The position numbers and the translations under genes are program-made. From Bufo bufo (lineage: Eukaryota > Chordata > Amphibia > Anura > Bufonidae), in the NCBI RefSeq assembly GCF_905171765.1, contig NC_053392.1, forward strand, positions 506,522,556 to 506,586,555: a stretch of 64,000 bases of DNA, given 5' to 3'. Positions 11,400-21,787 of this stretch are shown one piece after another. Numbering within the stretch: position 1 is the stretch's first letter; the number at the start of each line of letters is the position of its first letter. The notes under the pieces are model-generated. The model had not been told where the DNA came from, made no database searches, and saw only the letters and a list, made by a program, of their open reading frames with translations.

Positions 11400-14300
11400 C
11401 ATGAAAAGGGATTCACTTAAAGTTTCTATATGAAAACCATGCATTCCAGCCAGATCTAAAAAAGTGTATCTTACGACTCTCCCAAGCCGCAATCTCTTCA
11501 CATCTAAATATCTAATCCATTTTTTCTATCCATTGAGATATGGAAGGGAGATCGGTAGAATTTTGGAATTAAGAGACGAGCGGCACTTAGCATAATATAA
11601 AAAAGTCGAGTGGGGGTCTCTTTAGAGATGGGAGGACTCAATCCCAGAAAAGCCAATTGGGGTGAAATCAGAATTTTCTAGGTTGCAAATTCTATTGGCA
11701 ATGCTGAAGATCTCAGACCACCATCTCTGGATGAGAGGCCACCAAATATGATAAAAAGAACCTCTATGCTTTTTACACCTCCAGCAAATATCCGAACCAT
11801 TTACACTATAAAAACACGTGATATCAGGGGACCTATACCAATGAGTTAAAATCTTATAACCATTCTCCTGGGTTCAGACACATCTGGACGATTTATGTGG
11901 TAATATTAAGAGTTGCGAGACTTCGGCTTGAGAGAAGGTAGTACCCAAATCTCTCTCCCAGTGGCCTATATATACTGGTTTAATCAAGTTCACTGGTGTA
12001 CTTAATTTCTTATAGAGTTGAGAGATCAGTTTGGTATGCTTTGAGTGGTAGGCTAATAGGCTTTCGAACCAGGTCAGAGGCCGTAGTAGGGCTCCCATAG
12101 AGATATGTTTGGAAATAAAGGAACGTAAAAAAGATAGTAGGGGGGGGGGGGCGGTTGCAGTCTGGGAATACATGTAAAATATTTTCATTGTTTAAGACTG
12201 TTCCCTCTTCAACATATAAGGAAAGTATCGGAAGCATGGAATTCCGAATTGAATGTGGTGAACATTCCCTCAAGGCAGACGGAGCGTGGGCAAAGATATC
12301 TCTTATCTGGATCAGCGGCGACGGAAGAGGTATGGTGTGTTGTGATGACTGGAGCCACTTCCATGCCGAAAATGTTGACTTTACGACCGGATTAAGAGGT
12401 CTGTCTTGGGCTGTGATATTTCCTGTCCCCACCAAGAGGCCTGAAGGATACGAACCAAGATCACTCTGTTCCATGGAGACCCAGGGTTTCCGTAAAGGGC
12501 TTGTTAGCCAGTCAACTACTCTTGATAGTAGGACAGCTCTCCCATATATCTCAGGGTCAGGCAATCCTATCCCCCCACTAAGCTTAGGTCTACAGAGAGC
12601 AGAGCGAGCCAGTCGAGCCCTCTTCCCAGCCCAAATAAATGAGCTAATTTGATGTTTTAATGTAGTATGTCTTTGGGACTGGAATAGGTAAGACCTGTTG
12701 GAGGTATGTCAGTCTGGGTAAGACTAGGGAGGTGACAATATTTTTTCTTCCAAACCATGATAGCATTGTATTTGTTAGCATGGCGAGTTAGTCAGTTATT
12801 TACTGAAGGAGAGGAGTATAATTCAGGCGAAAAAGTGAAGCTGGGTCTGGCACAATCTTAACTCCTAGGTAGGTGATATGGGGGGTGTCCCAGTTAAATG
12901 GAGAGTTGACTTTCATTATGTTTCTAATTGGGGACGGGAGATCTATACTGAGAATATGGGACTTGCTCATGTTAATTTTGAAGTTAGAATGAAGGCTAAA
13001 CTGTTCAAGTATCTTGTATATCAGTGGAAGAGCTTTAGCTGGGCTAGTATTCAGTATAAGCAGGTCATCTGCAAATGCAGCCACTTTATGTTCATATTGT
13101 CCCATTTTAATGCCTTCAATCTCTTTCTCTCTCCTGAGTGCCTGAAGCAGGGTTTCCATAATAAGAACGAAAATCAGTGGAGATAATGGGCATCCCTGTC
13201 TGGTGCCATTACGGATGATAAAGGACGGAAATAAAGTGTAATTTATGATAATAGAAGCTGAAGCATGTGTATACAGGGATAAGATAGCTTTAATATATTG
13301 GTCAGGGAAATTAAAGACCAAAAGAACTTCTCTCATGTATTCCCAACTGACCCTATCAAAGGCTTTTTCTGCGTCCGTGCTAAGGAGGACCAGAGGGCGT
13401 TTAGTCTTTTTTGCGAAGTATATAGCATTTAAGACTTTGGCGGTATTAGCTCTGCCCTCCCTACCACGGACAAAGCCTACCTGAACTTCCTTGATCAGGG
13501 ATGGGAGAAAATTGGAAAGGCGAGTAGCTAACATTTTAGCTAATAGTTTTAAATCCAGATTTAAAAGGGAAATTGGGCGGTAATTAGTGCATTGAGAACC
13601 ATCTTTCCCTTCTTTCGGGATCAACGTGATATGTGCTCTAATCATATCTGTGGAAAGTGGGACACCAGACAGGGAGCTATTGTATATTGAAAGTAAATGT
13701 GGTCCTAATATGTTGCGAAAGGTGCGATAATATAAAGCTGGATAGCCATCTGGACCTGGGCTTTTCCTGTTAGGGAGTTGTTTAATTACTGTCATGAGCT
13801 CTTCTATGGTGAAAGGGGCTTGAAGGGCCTGAGCCTGAGTGAAGAGAGAGAACTAAGAAAGGAAGTTATCGATTCTTCTGGGGGGGGGGGGGTATTAGTT
13901 TCTTTTTCAGCTTCTTTTATATTATATAGGGAATAATAAAAGTTTTTAAATTGTTTAGCTATTTCTAGAGTGGTAAATACATCTCCCTTATTAGGGACTT
14001 TAATCCTGTGTATATAGTTGTGGGATTTCCTCTGCTTAATACGCTGCATCATGAATTTAGAAGCTTTATCTCCATGTGCGTAATATTTGAATTGCGCATG
14101 GAGATAATATTTTGCTGATGTTGTGTTGAGGAGGTTTTTTAAAGTTGTTCTCAATTCAGTAAGTTCAGCGAGATGTGTTTCCAATAAGGATTTTTTATGT
14201 ATATTTTCTAAACGCTGGATCCTCTCTTTTTTAAGTCTGGCCCCCATGCTTATAAATTGACCCCTCATGTAGGCCTTATGGGCTTCCCACAATACATATG

Positions 14301-15110
14301 GAGAGGTCTCAGGGAGGGAGTTAAGGCAAAATAATTCCTCTAATAAGGTTTGAACGCTCTTTAAGTTTTATTCTGTGGATATAAGTTGTTCATTTAATCT
14401 CCATCTAAATGCACGGGTTTCTAGTGAGGGAGCTAGGATAGTGATGAACACGGGTGCGTGATCAGAGAGGAGAATATTGCCTATGTAGGCATGAGTACAT
14501 AATCTTAGGTGTTCTTTGGACAGGAATATATAATCCAGTCTATGGTATGAACTATGGGGAGGGGAGAAGAAGGTGTAGTCCTGCGTGGAGGGATTGAGGA
14601 GACGCCAGATATCAAAAATAGCTCCTTGTAATTTTCTCTTAAGATGTCTAAGTGCTTTGGCAGATATCGCAGACTTCTTGGATGTTGAGTCCAATATAGG
14701 ATCCAATGCAACATTTAAATCACCTCCAAGCACCACCACACCCTCCCTATATGTTTCCAAAAGGGAAAGCACCTCTTCCAACCACGACACCTGATTAACA
14801 TTGGGAGCATATACATTTGCAAAGGTGTATAGTTGATTGGCAATAGTTCCCTTTAACAAGATATATCTACTTTCCACATCTTGGATGTGTGAGACATATG
14901 TGAAAGGAAGGCCCCTCCGGAACCCGATGCTCATGCCTCTAGATGCAGCAGATGGTACCAGTGTGAGAACAATGAACGGGAAAGGTTAGGATATTAGTTA
15001 AATTAAAAAGCGTCTCCTGAAGGATCAGGACTGAGCATTTTTCTTTTTTCGCATATGTGAATATTTGACTGCGTTTGGATGGAGCGTAAAAAAAACCCCC
15101 TAACGTTAAA
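11400..15110 (-). pseudogene. L1 ORF2: endonuclease and reverse transcriptase, broken
   Basis: Read on the minus strand. The endonuclease comes first, with LILQET near 15020 (another frame), then FANVYAPN, VVLGGDLNV, the dyad HRLDYIF and SDHAPVFIT (14368-14934), which are the hallmarks of an APE-type nuclease. A linker at 13804-14292 carries KYYAHGDKASKFM. The reverse transcriptase at 12800-13795 shows SPGPDGYPALYY, IPKEGKDGSQCTNYRPISLL, DAEKAFDRVSW, GTRQGCPLSPLIF and FADDLLIL (the catalytic FADD), then ITYLGVKI. The C-terminal part at 11874-12564 begins MPDPEIYGRAVLLSRVVDWL. Stops and frameshifts separate these blocks, so the copy cannot make the enzyme. It would nick target DNA and copy L1 RNA in an intact relative. 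Confidence 0.92.
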
Positions 15111-15608
15111 AGAGGCTATGCACAAGTCAGCCATCTACCAAGGGGATGTCTAACCGTGTACAGCTGTAAAGTTTTAGAGTGACCTGTGTGAATGGATATT
15201 GTGAGTACTTAGCCTCCCAAGTCGGAGCAGCGAGGTTCCAGAGACTCCCCCCCCCTTCTTCGGGTGTGTAGCATAGATAGCTGGTAGTACCTGTCATAAG
15301 AACAAAAAAAGGAGTATAAAATAAAGAACAAAACAGAGAAAGGTTGTATAAACCTTGTAAACTAGAGCCATTCTGCTCCAATAGTAGTAGAGGGGGAAAC
15401 GGTACACAACATATTGTGATAGATCTAGAGATTGGAACTCAGCTAGGGACATAGACAGGCATTAAATAAGGCATATTGCCACCAGAACAATAGACTGACA
15501 TTAAACCATGAAAGTATTTTTCCTTATTATAATACTTAGTTGAAAAAAGCGTTGACGACTTTCAGGCGTGAGAAGATGAAGATCCCAGATATTTAAGCAG
15601 AGAGTCTC

Positions 15609-16708
15609 TCAGTCTTCAGTGAGTGGAAGGCGTCTCGGCGTTGAGGAATGGCGACCTCTTCTGGATCTTTGGGACTTGGCGGGGCACAGTATCTCCCAAG
15701 GAACAATTGTTGGAAGATTTGGTGATGACGTGTCGCCTTTAATGATGTCCCAATTTTCAATGGGAAGTTGATTAATTTGCAGGATGTCGAACGCCTTAGG
15801 TAAATCATTGAATGAAGAGATGGATACGCGTTGACCATTATGGAGAAAGGATATTCCAAAGGGAAATAGCCACTTGTACAGAATTTTGTTATTGCATAGC
15901 CAATCAGTAAGCCGCTTCAATGCTCTCCGCTTCTTTAAAGTGGTCTGAGCCAGATCTTGTTGTGATGAGCCAGATTGTGATGGGGCTATCTTCCAAAAAC
16001 CAGTTGCGAAGTATTTCGTGCTTTGCTGAGTATTGCATCCTTAACTGGATAGTGAAGAAATTTACAGATCACGTCTCTCGGAGGCTCTGTAGGTTGAGAC
16101 TTGGGACGTAATGCCCTATGGGCCCTCTCTATGATGATTTCATGGGAGGAATCTGGGCCTAGCAATTGCATGCAGATATTCATGACTGCTTCAGGTATAT
16201 CCTCAGGGCCCACAGTTTCAGGGATGCCCCTAAAGCACAGGTTATTGCGTCTGCCCCTGTTCTCCTGATCTTCAAGGAGCGTATATAGAGAGTTCAGATG
16301 TTTCTGGTGCAGGGTCAGAGTAGAGGAGACAGCGCTCTGATGCAATATTATTGCAGACTGGACATCTTCTAAGACTTCAACCCTCCTCCCAATATGGCGC
16401 ATGTCTTCCTTTATGGAGGCAAGGTCCAATCTGAGGGGCTCCAGGGCTTCTATCAAAGCGTCCTTCAGGAAGGATCTGGAGATGGGGAGGGTATCGGCCC
16501 CAGGAGAAACCTCCCTTACCTTCTCAGAGGCAGTGGTTGCTTTCAGAGCACTCCCTGCCGCTCACGGCGTTCCGGGTGCCATCTTGGATTCTTTAGCCAC
16601 ACGTGCTTGAGCGGCTTTCTTTATGAATTTCTCCATGGATTCGTTTGGGATTGATTCTTTAATGTGTCCCTGAGTATCAGTGGGTCTGGGGCCACCGATC
16701 TTGACCAT
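15609..16708 (-). pseudogene. L1 ORF1 (RNA-binding protein), broken
   Basis: The likely start is the minus-strand ATG at 16708 (MVKIGGPRPTDTQG). A TGA interrupts the frame after about 50 codons. The next part, 16456-15986, has a heptad-like stretch (RRVEVLEDVQSAIILHQSAV), the RRM-type start RRNNLCFRGIPETV, then ERAHRALRPKSQPTEPPRDV and KDAILSKAR. A frameshift near 15990 moves the reading to KIAPSQSGSSQQDLAQ and LTDWLCNNKILYKWLFPFGI, ending at 15609. The order coiled coil, RRM, C-terminal domain matches L1 ORF1 proteins, which bind L1 RNA as trimers. One in-frame stop and one frameshift are visible. Confidence 0.85.
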
Positions 16709-16810
16709 GCTGGATCCAAAGTGCCGATTATAAAAGGCTGTGAGGGAGTCTTACACAGCAGAGCTGCACTTCAGGCTACCATCTAGCTCCGATGCAGGTT
16801 CCGCCCCCCC

Positions 16811-16826
16811 AGGCCAGATGCCTTCT
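16811..16826. repeat. 16-bp target duplication, right copy (L1)
   Basis: Same 16 bases as 11182-11197. Coding sequence of the hAT BED finger continues directly to the right. Confidence 0.95.
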
Positions 16827-17545
16827 AAAGGCGGTCGTCCCTAGGTGAGTGTTGGGCTTACCGCGACTTATGCGTTGACAGCACAGGCTGCAGATGGCAA
16901 CACTATTGTCAGCAGCTTACACGTTAAAAAAAAGCCCACACTGTAGAGCCATGTGCAAGCGTCCTGGGAGCGCCAGTTGTGACCGTGCATGGTGGATGGC
17001 TCACTCCAGATACATTTGCAGTCTGCTTTTTGCCTCCTGTACACTGCGAGTTCTGCCTGCTTCTCCTCCTTCTACCCCCTATCTGCTGCTCTGTCTCTCC
17101 CTGTGAACTCCCCTCCTCTTCCTCTATTTTGACATCCATCGACACTTCATCATCGTCACTTTCACCACCACTGACATTAGAGATCTTGGAGTAGGCAGCA
17201 ACAGTGGGAACCTCCGTCCTTGGGGTGATTTGAGTACTGTCGTCAGACCGTTGGGTGGCGGCCGTTGCTATCTCCTCTTCCTTATCCGATGCCAAGAATG
17301 GCTGAGCATCTGTAAGGTCTGGGAATAGATGGGAAAATAATTCCTCTGACTCGAGTGGAGGGGCCATGGTGGTGGTGGTGGTGTCTTTGGGGGTGCACAC
17401 AGCAGAGAGTGAGGAGGGTACAGATACAGAGGATGAGGAGGGTGCAGAAGCGGAAGGCTGAGTGAGCCACTCAACCAACTCTGGTGCGTCCTTTGACGTA
17501 ATTGCACGCACCTTCTCCAACTTCCCACTTAGGCCTGCAAAATGT
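16827..17545 (-). pseudogene. hAT transposase N-terminus with BED-type zinc finger
   Basis: The minus-strand frame from 17520 gives MEKVRAITSKDAPELVEWLT, a long Ser/Thr/Glu-rich stretch with ESDDDEVSMDVKIEEEEGSS, then RRRRSRQNSQCTGGKKQTAN and STVWAFF. One frame change later, VAICSLCCQRISRGKP leads to THLGTTAFRRHLA across the L1 junction: C-x2-C followed by spaced His, the BED finger pattern with its preceding aromatic (VWAFF). A splice-acceptor-like ttttgcag lies just upstream on the coding strand (about 17540-17547), so this may be an internal exon start. The finger would bind the element ends. A frameshift near 16925 and the L1 insertion kill it. Confidence 0.8.
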
Positions 17546-17602
17546 TAGTTATTCCAATAGCGTTTGTCCCTCTATCTAGCTACAGTATCGCAGCAGAACC
17601 GC

Positions 17603-18230
17603 AAACAACTGCTGCACAATACAAATGCACTATAATATCATTTCTATGTTAGAAAGTATATTATAAGTATATCACACCCCTCTGTATGTCACACCTATCG
17701 ATAGCACACCTATACCAGTCCTTAAAAGGACTTTTGTGCCCATATCAGCTGCCGTTTGGTGTCCCTAACAATATTAATCAATATTTGCTGGAAGCTGTTG
17801 TATTGTAGGCCTCAATCAATATTTGGTGGAAACCGGTATATCATTCCCCTCTATCATTATTTTGTGGATACAGGTATATAGAACCCCTTAATGAGTATTT
17901 GCTGGAAGCTGGAATATCAAACCCCTTAGTCAATATTTGGTGGAAGCTGGTGTATCGCAGGCCTCAATCAATATTTGGTGGAAGTCGGTATAACAATCCC
18001 CTCTATCAGTATTTTGGTGGGAACAGGTATATAGAACCCGCACACAACTGCTGCACAATACAAATGCACTATAATATATTTTCTATGTTAGAAAGTATAT
18101 TATAAGTATTTCACACCCCTCAGTATTTCACACCTATCGATAGCACACCTATACCAGTCCTTAAAATAACTTTTGCACCTATAATAGCTGCCGTTTGGTG
18201 ACCCTAACAGCCTGTCCCTGCTCCACAAAG
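17603..18230. repeat. Duplicated 170-bp block in the hAT 5' region
   Basis: 17606-17775 and 18042-18212 are the same sequence with small changes: both contain actgctgcacaatacaaatg, gttagaaagtatattataag, tatcgatagcacacctatac and gctgccgtttggtg. The 17780-18030 interval between them holds diverged units of the 38-bp minisatellite (agtattttgtggaagc-like). Confidence 0.85.
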
Positions 18231-18289
18231 CAACCTCTCCCTACACTGGCAAAAAACAGAATGTAAAATGGCTGCCAGATCGGGTTTAT

Positions 18290-18497
18290 TTATAGGGTAG
18301 GGGGTGTGTCCATGTGATGAAACGTGTCAATTGGCTGTCCTGTCCCACCTGATGGATGTGTCATGAGTCAAAGTTTGGCACAATGCTAAAGAATATGGTG
18401 CCGGCGGACATCGTCATATGTTCGCATTTTTCGACGAACCGCGAACGAGCAAAGTTCGCCAAGAATCGACCGCCGGGCAAACCACAAGGCTATCTCT
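18290..18497. repeat. Internal copy of the hAT right terminus
   Basis: This block matches 19046-19247: both have ggtgtgtccatgtg, ttggctgtcct, cccacctgatggatgtgtca and end with caaggc(t/c)atctct(a). The outer copy is the true element end next to the 8-bp duplication; this one is an internal second terminus about 750 bp inward. Confidence 0.8.
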
Positions 18498-18504
18498 ACC
18501 CTTA

Positions 18505-19045
18505 ATCAATATTTGGTGAAAGCAGGTATATCACAACCCTCAATCTGTATTTTGTGGAATCAGGTATATCAAACCCCTTCAGTATTTTGTGGAAGCAGGT
18601 ATCTCGCACCCCTCAATCAGTATTTTGTGGAAGCAGGTATATCAATCCCCTTAATCAGTATTTTGTGGAAGCAGGCATATAGAACCCCTTAATTAATATT
18701 TTGTGCAAGCAGGTATATCGCACACCTAAAATTTGTATTTTGTGGAAGCAGGTATATCAAGCCCCTTAATCAGTATTTTGTAGAAGCAGGTATATCGCAC
18801 CCCTCAATCAGTATTTTGTGGAAACAGGCATATAGAACCCCTTATTCAGTATTTTGTGGAAGCAGGTATATCGCACTCCTCAATCAGTATTTTGTGGAAG
18901 CAGGTATATCAATCCCCCTAATCATTATTTTGTGGAAGCAGGTATATCGCACCCCTCAATCTGTATTTTGTGGAATCAGGTATATCAAACCCCTTATTCA
19001 GTATTTTGTGGAAGCAGGTATATCGCACCCCTCAATCAGTATTTC
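18505..19045. repeat. 38-39 bp minisatellite between the two hAT termini
   Basis: About 14 tandem copies of a unit with the core agtattttgtggaagcaggt followed by atatc and a variable acccctcaatc part. The open frames crossing it are translated repeats, not genes. Confidence 0.9.
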
Positions 19046-19247
19046 TGTTATAGGGTGGTGGTGTGTCCATGTGCTGAAGCGTCTCTATTGGCTGTCCTAT
19101 CCCACCTGATGGATGTGTCATGGGTCAAAGTTCGGCAAAAGAATATGGCGCATGCAAACATCGCCATGTGTTTGCATGTTTGGCGAATCTCAAACGCGTA
19201 AAGTTCGCCGCGGAACAACTGACGGGCGAACCGCAAGGCCATCTCTA

Positions 19248-19527
19248 ATCATTGGCCGTAGCAGTGACCAGCTCTACTTACGTCAAGATAATTGGTTACA
19301 TGACGCAAAGGGATCTAATCACCACCACAGCCAGTGATTGGCTGCTGCCAGGTCAGATTGGATATTTACAGCGAGGGAGGCCAGCAGAGCATCGCAGGCT
19401 GGAAGAAAAAGGAGCGTAGAGCCACTGCTGGGAAACAGGTAAGTAACCTTCTGTTTGCAGGTCCAGCCAAGTGTGAGTGTGTGAGTGTGTGTGTGTGTGT
19501 GGGGGGTTCTTGCACAACCCCTTTAAT
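19248..19527. mobile_element. Right arm of a palindromic repeat split by the hAT
   Basis: Inverted partner of about 4280-4427. It contains a short (TG)n run at about 19474-19501 and ends with gcacaacccctttaa, a terminus seen again near 39912-39925. With the hAT removed the two arms would abut at the atcattgg target. Confidence 0.5.
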
Positions 19528-20378
19528 GTAAATTTGAAGTGTTTTTTTTTATGTTTACGTTTAACCTGTTGACTCTTATGGGGTTCAATATGTTTTAATT
19601 ATTTTATTTTTTAAGAGAAGGGCACATTAACAATCTACTATAGGGTGGTAACAAAAAACCTTTCTAAATCTTTTCAACTAGCCATGCCATAAATGGGTAA
19701 AGCAGCAAATTTTACAGTTTATAAACCACATCCAGTAAGATCAAGCAAAGTAGTTGATCTCATTAGCATTACATCAACGATTTTGCTAATAAACTTCAGA
19801 AGATTGCTAGCTGCATGCAAGGAAAAGATTGATGATAGAATGTACTAGCACAGCAGTTAGGTGCTATGTATTTCATTAGTATTTTGCTTTCATCAAAAAT
19901 ATATGTAGTTTACCGTCTTCGTATACACTGAGAATGTTACTGCCTTTTTTTTAACACTGGTCTGTAAATTTTTAAAACAATGCATAGAAAATAACCAGTT
20001 CTGCTGACTTGCATCATAACTTACTAAAATAGCATATGTAAATGTGTCTTCTTCTGGTTGTTATAAATAATTCTATTTATCTGTTCCCAAATATATCTCA
20101 TGAAGAAAATGTACTACATACAGATGTAGCAGAACTGAAGGCCAGGTTTCCATGTAACAGCTCTGTGGTGCACTGCCGCCCGATGGCTGCTACGGGGATG
20201 GCGGCTAAATATATGATTATCTCTGTTCAGCTATATTGTTAGTGCATAACAACTCATCTAAAGCCACAGATAATGCATGATCAGCATGAAAAATTATCGG
20301 CTGCTGTATCTGACAAACTCATGTTTCATGTACCTGTATCAGCATGCCTACCATGAAGGTCGGCTGCACAAATGCTAT
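19528..20378. other. No gene seen
   Basis: AT-rich sequence with no supported coding frame, terminal repeat or tandem array. It ends where recognisable Tc1 sequence begins without its terminal repeat. Confidence 0.5.
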
Positions 20379-20544
20379 GGGGCCCAAGGAAGCAAAAGTA
20401 GTGGGACAATTGGCTTCTCAGCTGTTCCATGGCCAGGTGTGTGTTATTCCCTCATCATCCCAATTACAATGAGCAGATGAAAGGTCCAGAGTTCATTTCA
20501 AGTGTGCTATTTGCATTTGGAATCTGTTGCTGTCAACTCTCAAG

Positions 20545-21586
20545 ATGAGATCCAAAGAGCTGACACAATCAGTGAAGCAAGCCATCATTAGGCTGAAATA
20601 AACAAAACAAAACCATCAGAGAGATAACAAAAACATTAGGCGTGGACAAAACAACTGTTTGGAACATTCTTAAAAAGAAGGAATGCATCGGTGAGCTCAG
20701 CAACACTGAAAGACCCGGAAGACCACAGAAAACAACTGTGGTGGATGACCGAAGAATTCTTTCCCTGGTGAAGAAAACACCCTTCACAACAGTTGGCCAG
20801 ATCAAGAACACTCTCCAGGAGGTAGGTGTATGTGTGTCAAAGTCAACAATCAAGAAAAGACTTCACTTCACCAGAGTGAATACAGAGGGTTCACCACAAG
20901 ATGTAAACCATTGGTGAGCCTCAAAAACAGGAAGGCCAGATTAGAGTTTGCCAAACGACATCTAAAAAAGCCTTCACAGTTCTGGAACAACATCCTATGG
21001 ACAGATGAGACCAAGATCAACTTGTATCAGAGTGATGGGAAGAGAAGAGTATGGAGAAGGAAAGGAACTGCTCATGATCCTAAGCATACCACCTCATCAG
21101 TGAAGCATGGTGGTGGTAGTGCCATGGCATGGGCATGCATGGGTGCCAATGGAACTGGTTCTCTTGTATTTATTGATGATATGACTGCTGACAAATGCAG
21201 CAGGATGAATTCTGAAGTGTTTCGGGCAATATTATCTGCTCATATTCAGCCAAACGCTTCAGAACTTATTGGACGGCGCTTCACGGTGCAGATGGACAAT
21301 GACCAAAGCATACTGCAAAAGCAATCAAAGAGTTTTTTAAGGGAAAGAAATGGAATGTTATGCAATGGCCAAGTCAATCACCTGACCTGAATCCAATTGA
21401 GCATGTATTTCACTTGCTGAAGACAAAACTGAAGGGAAAATGCCCCAAGAACAAGCAGGAACTGAAACAGTTGCAGTAGAGGCCTGGCAGAGCATCACCA
21501 GGGATGAAACCCAGCGTCTGGTGATGTCTATGCATTCCAGACTTCAGGCTGTAATTGACTGCAAAGGATTTGCAACCAAGTATTAA
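20545..21586 (+). pseudogene. Tc1 transposase (DD34E), frameshifted
   Basis: Starts MRSKELTQSVKQAIIRLK and hits a stop at once; the helix-turn-helix part continues in another frame (GVDKTTVWNILKKKECIGEL, with ERPGRPQKTTVVDDRRILSL). From 20905 the frame gives LKNRKARLEFAKRHLKKPSQ, then ILWTDETKINLY (first D), SVKHGGGSAMAWACMGANGT and FTVQMDND (second D). A one-base loss just after 21300 shifts the reading; the shifted frame continues KHTAKAIKEFFKGKKWNVM and [15 protein letters not shown], with 34 residues between D and E. The stop follows KY at 21584-21586. At least three frame breaks make it inactive. Confidence 0.88.
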
Positions 21587-21787
21587 AAAGCGAAAGTTTG
21601 ATTTATGATTATTATTATGTCCCATTACTTTTGGTTCCTTAACAATAGGGAGGGACATATGCAAACAGTTGTAATTCCTACACCGTTCACTCTGATTTGG
21701 ATGTAAATACCCTGAAATTAAAGCTGACACTCTGCAGTTAAAGCACATCTTGTTTGTTTAATTTCCAATCCATTGTGGTGGTGTATA

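Larger units (their letters stand above)
11198..16810 (-). mobile_element. L1-type LINE, near full length
   Basis: A 5.6-kb insertion with a poly-T run at 11198-11210 (the poly-A tail of a minus-strand element), a C-rich start at 16801-16810 and a perfect 16-bp target duplication. Both ORF1 and ORF2 are recognisable but broken. Length, tail, duplication and ORF order all fit target-primed reverse transcription of an L1. The insertion split the BED-finger exon of the hAT element. Confidence 0.93.
4436..19247 (-). mobile_element. hAT transposon (BED-finger type), nested and broken
   Basis: Bounded by the 8-bp direct repeat atcattgg at 4428-4435 and 19248-19255. The termini are tagtgatag at the left and, read inward, tagagatgg at the right: imperfect inverted ends of hAT type. 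The transposase is on the minus strand in three blocks (16827-17545, 10778-11197, 5040-6516), separated by a Tc1 (6519-10775) and an L1 (11198-16810). Without these two insertions the element would be close to 5 kb. Internal tandem repeats lie on both sides of the coding part. The C-terminal dimerisation block usual in hAT transposases was not found, so the copy is dead. Confidence 0.85.

Noticed and set aside
18816..19201. Open frames of 97 and 115 codons with repeated FCGSRYI-like words
   Set aside because: They translate the 38-39 bp minisatellite in different phases; no independent coding signal.
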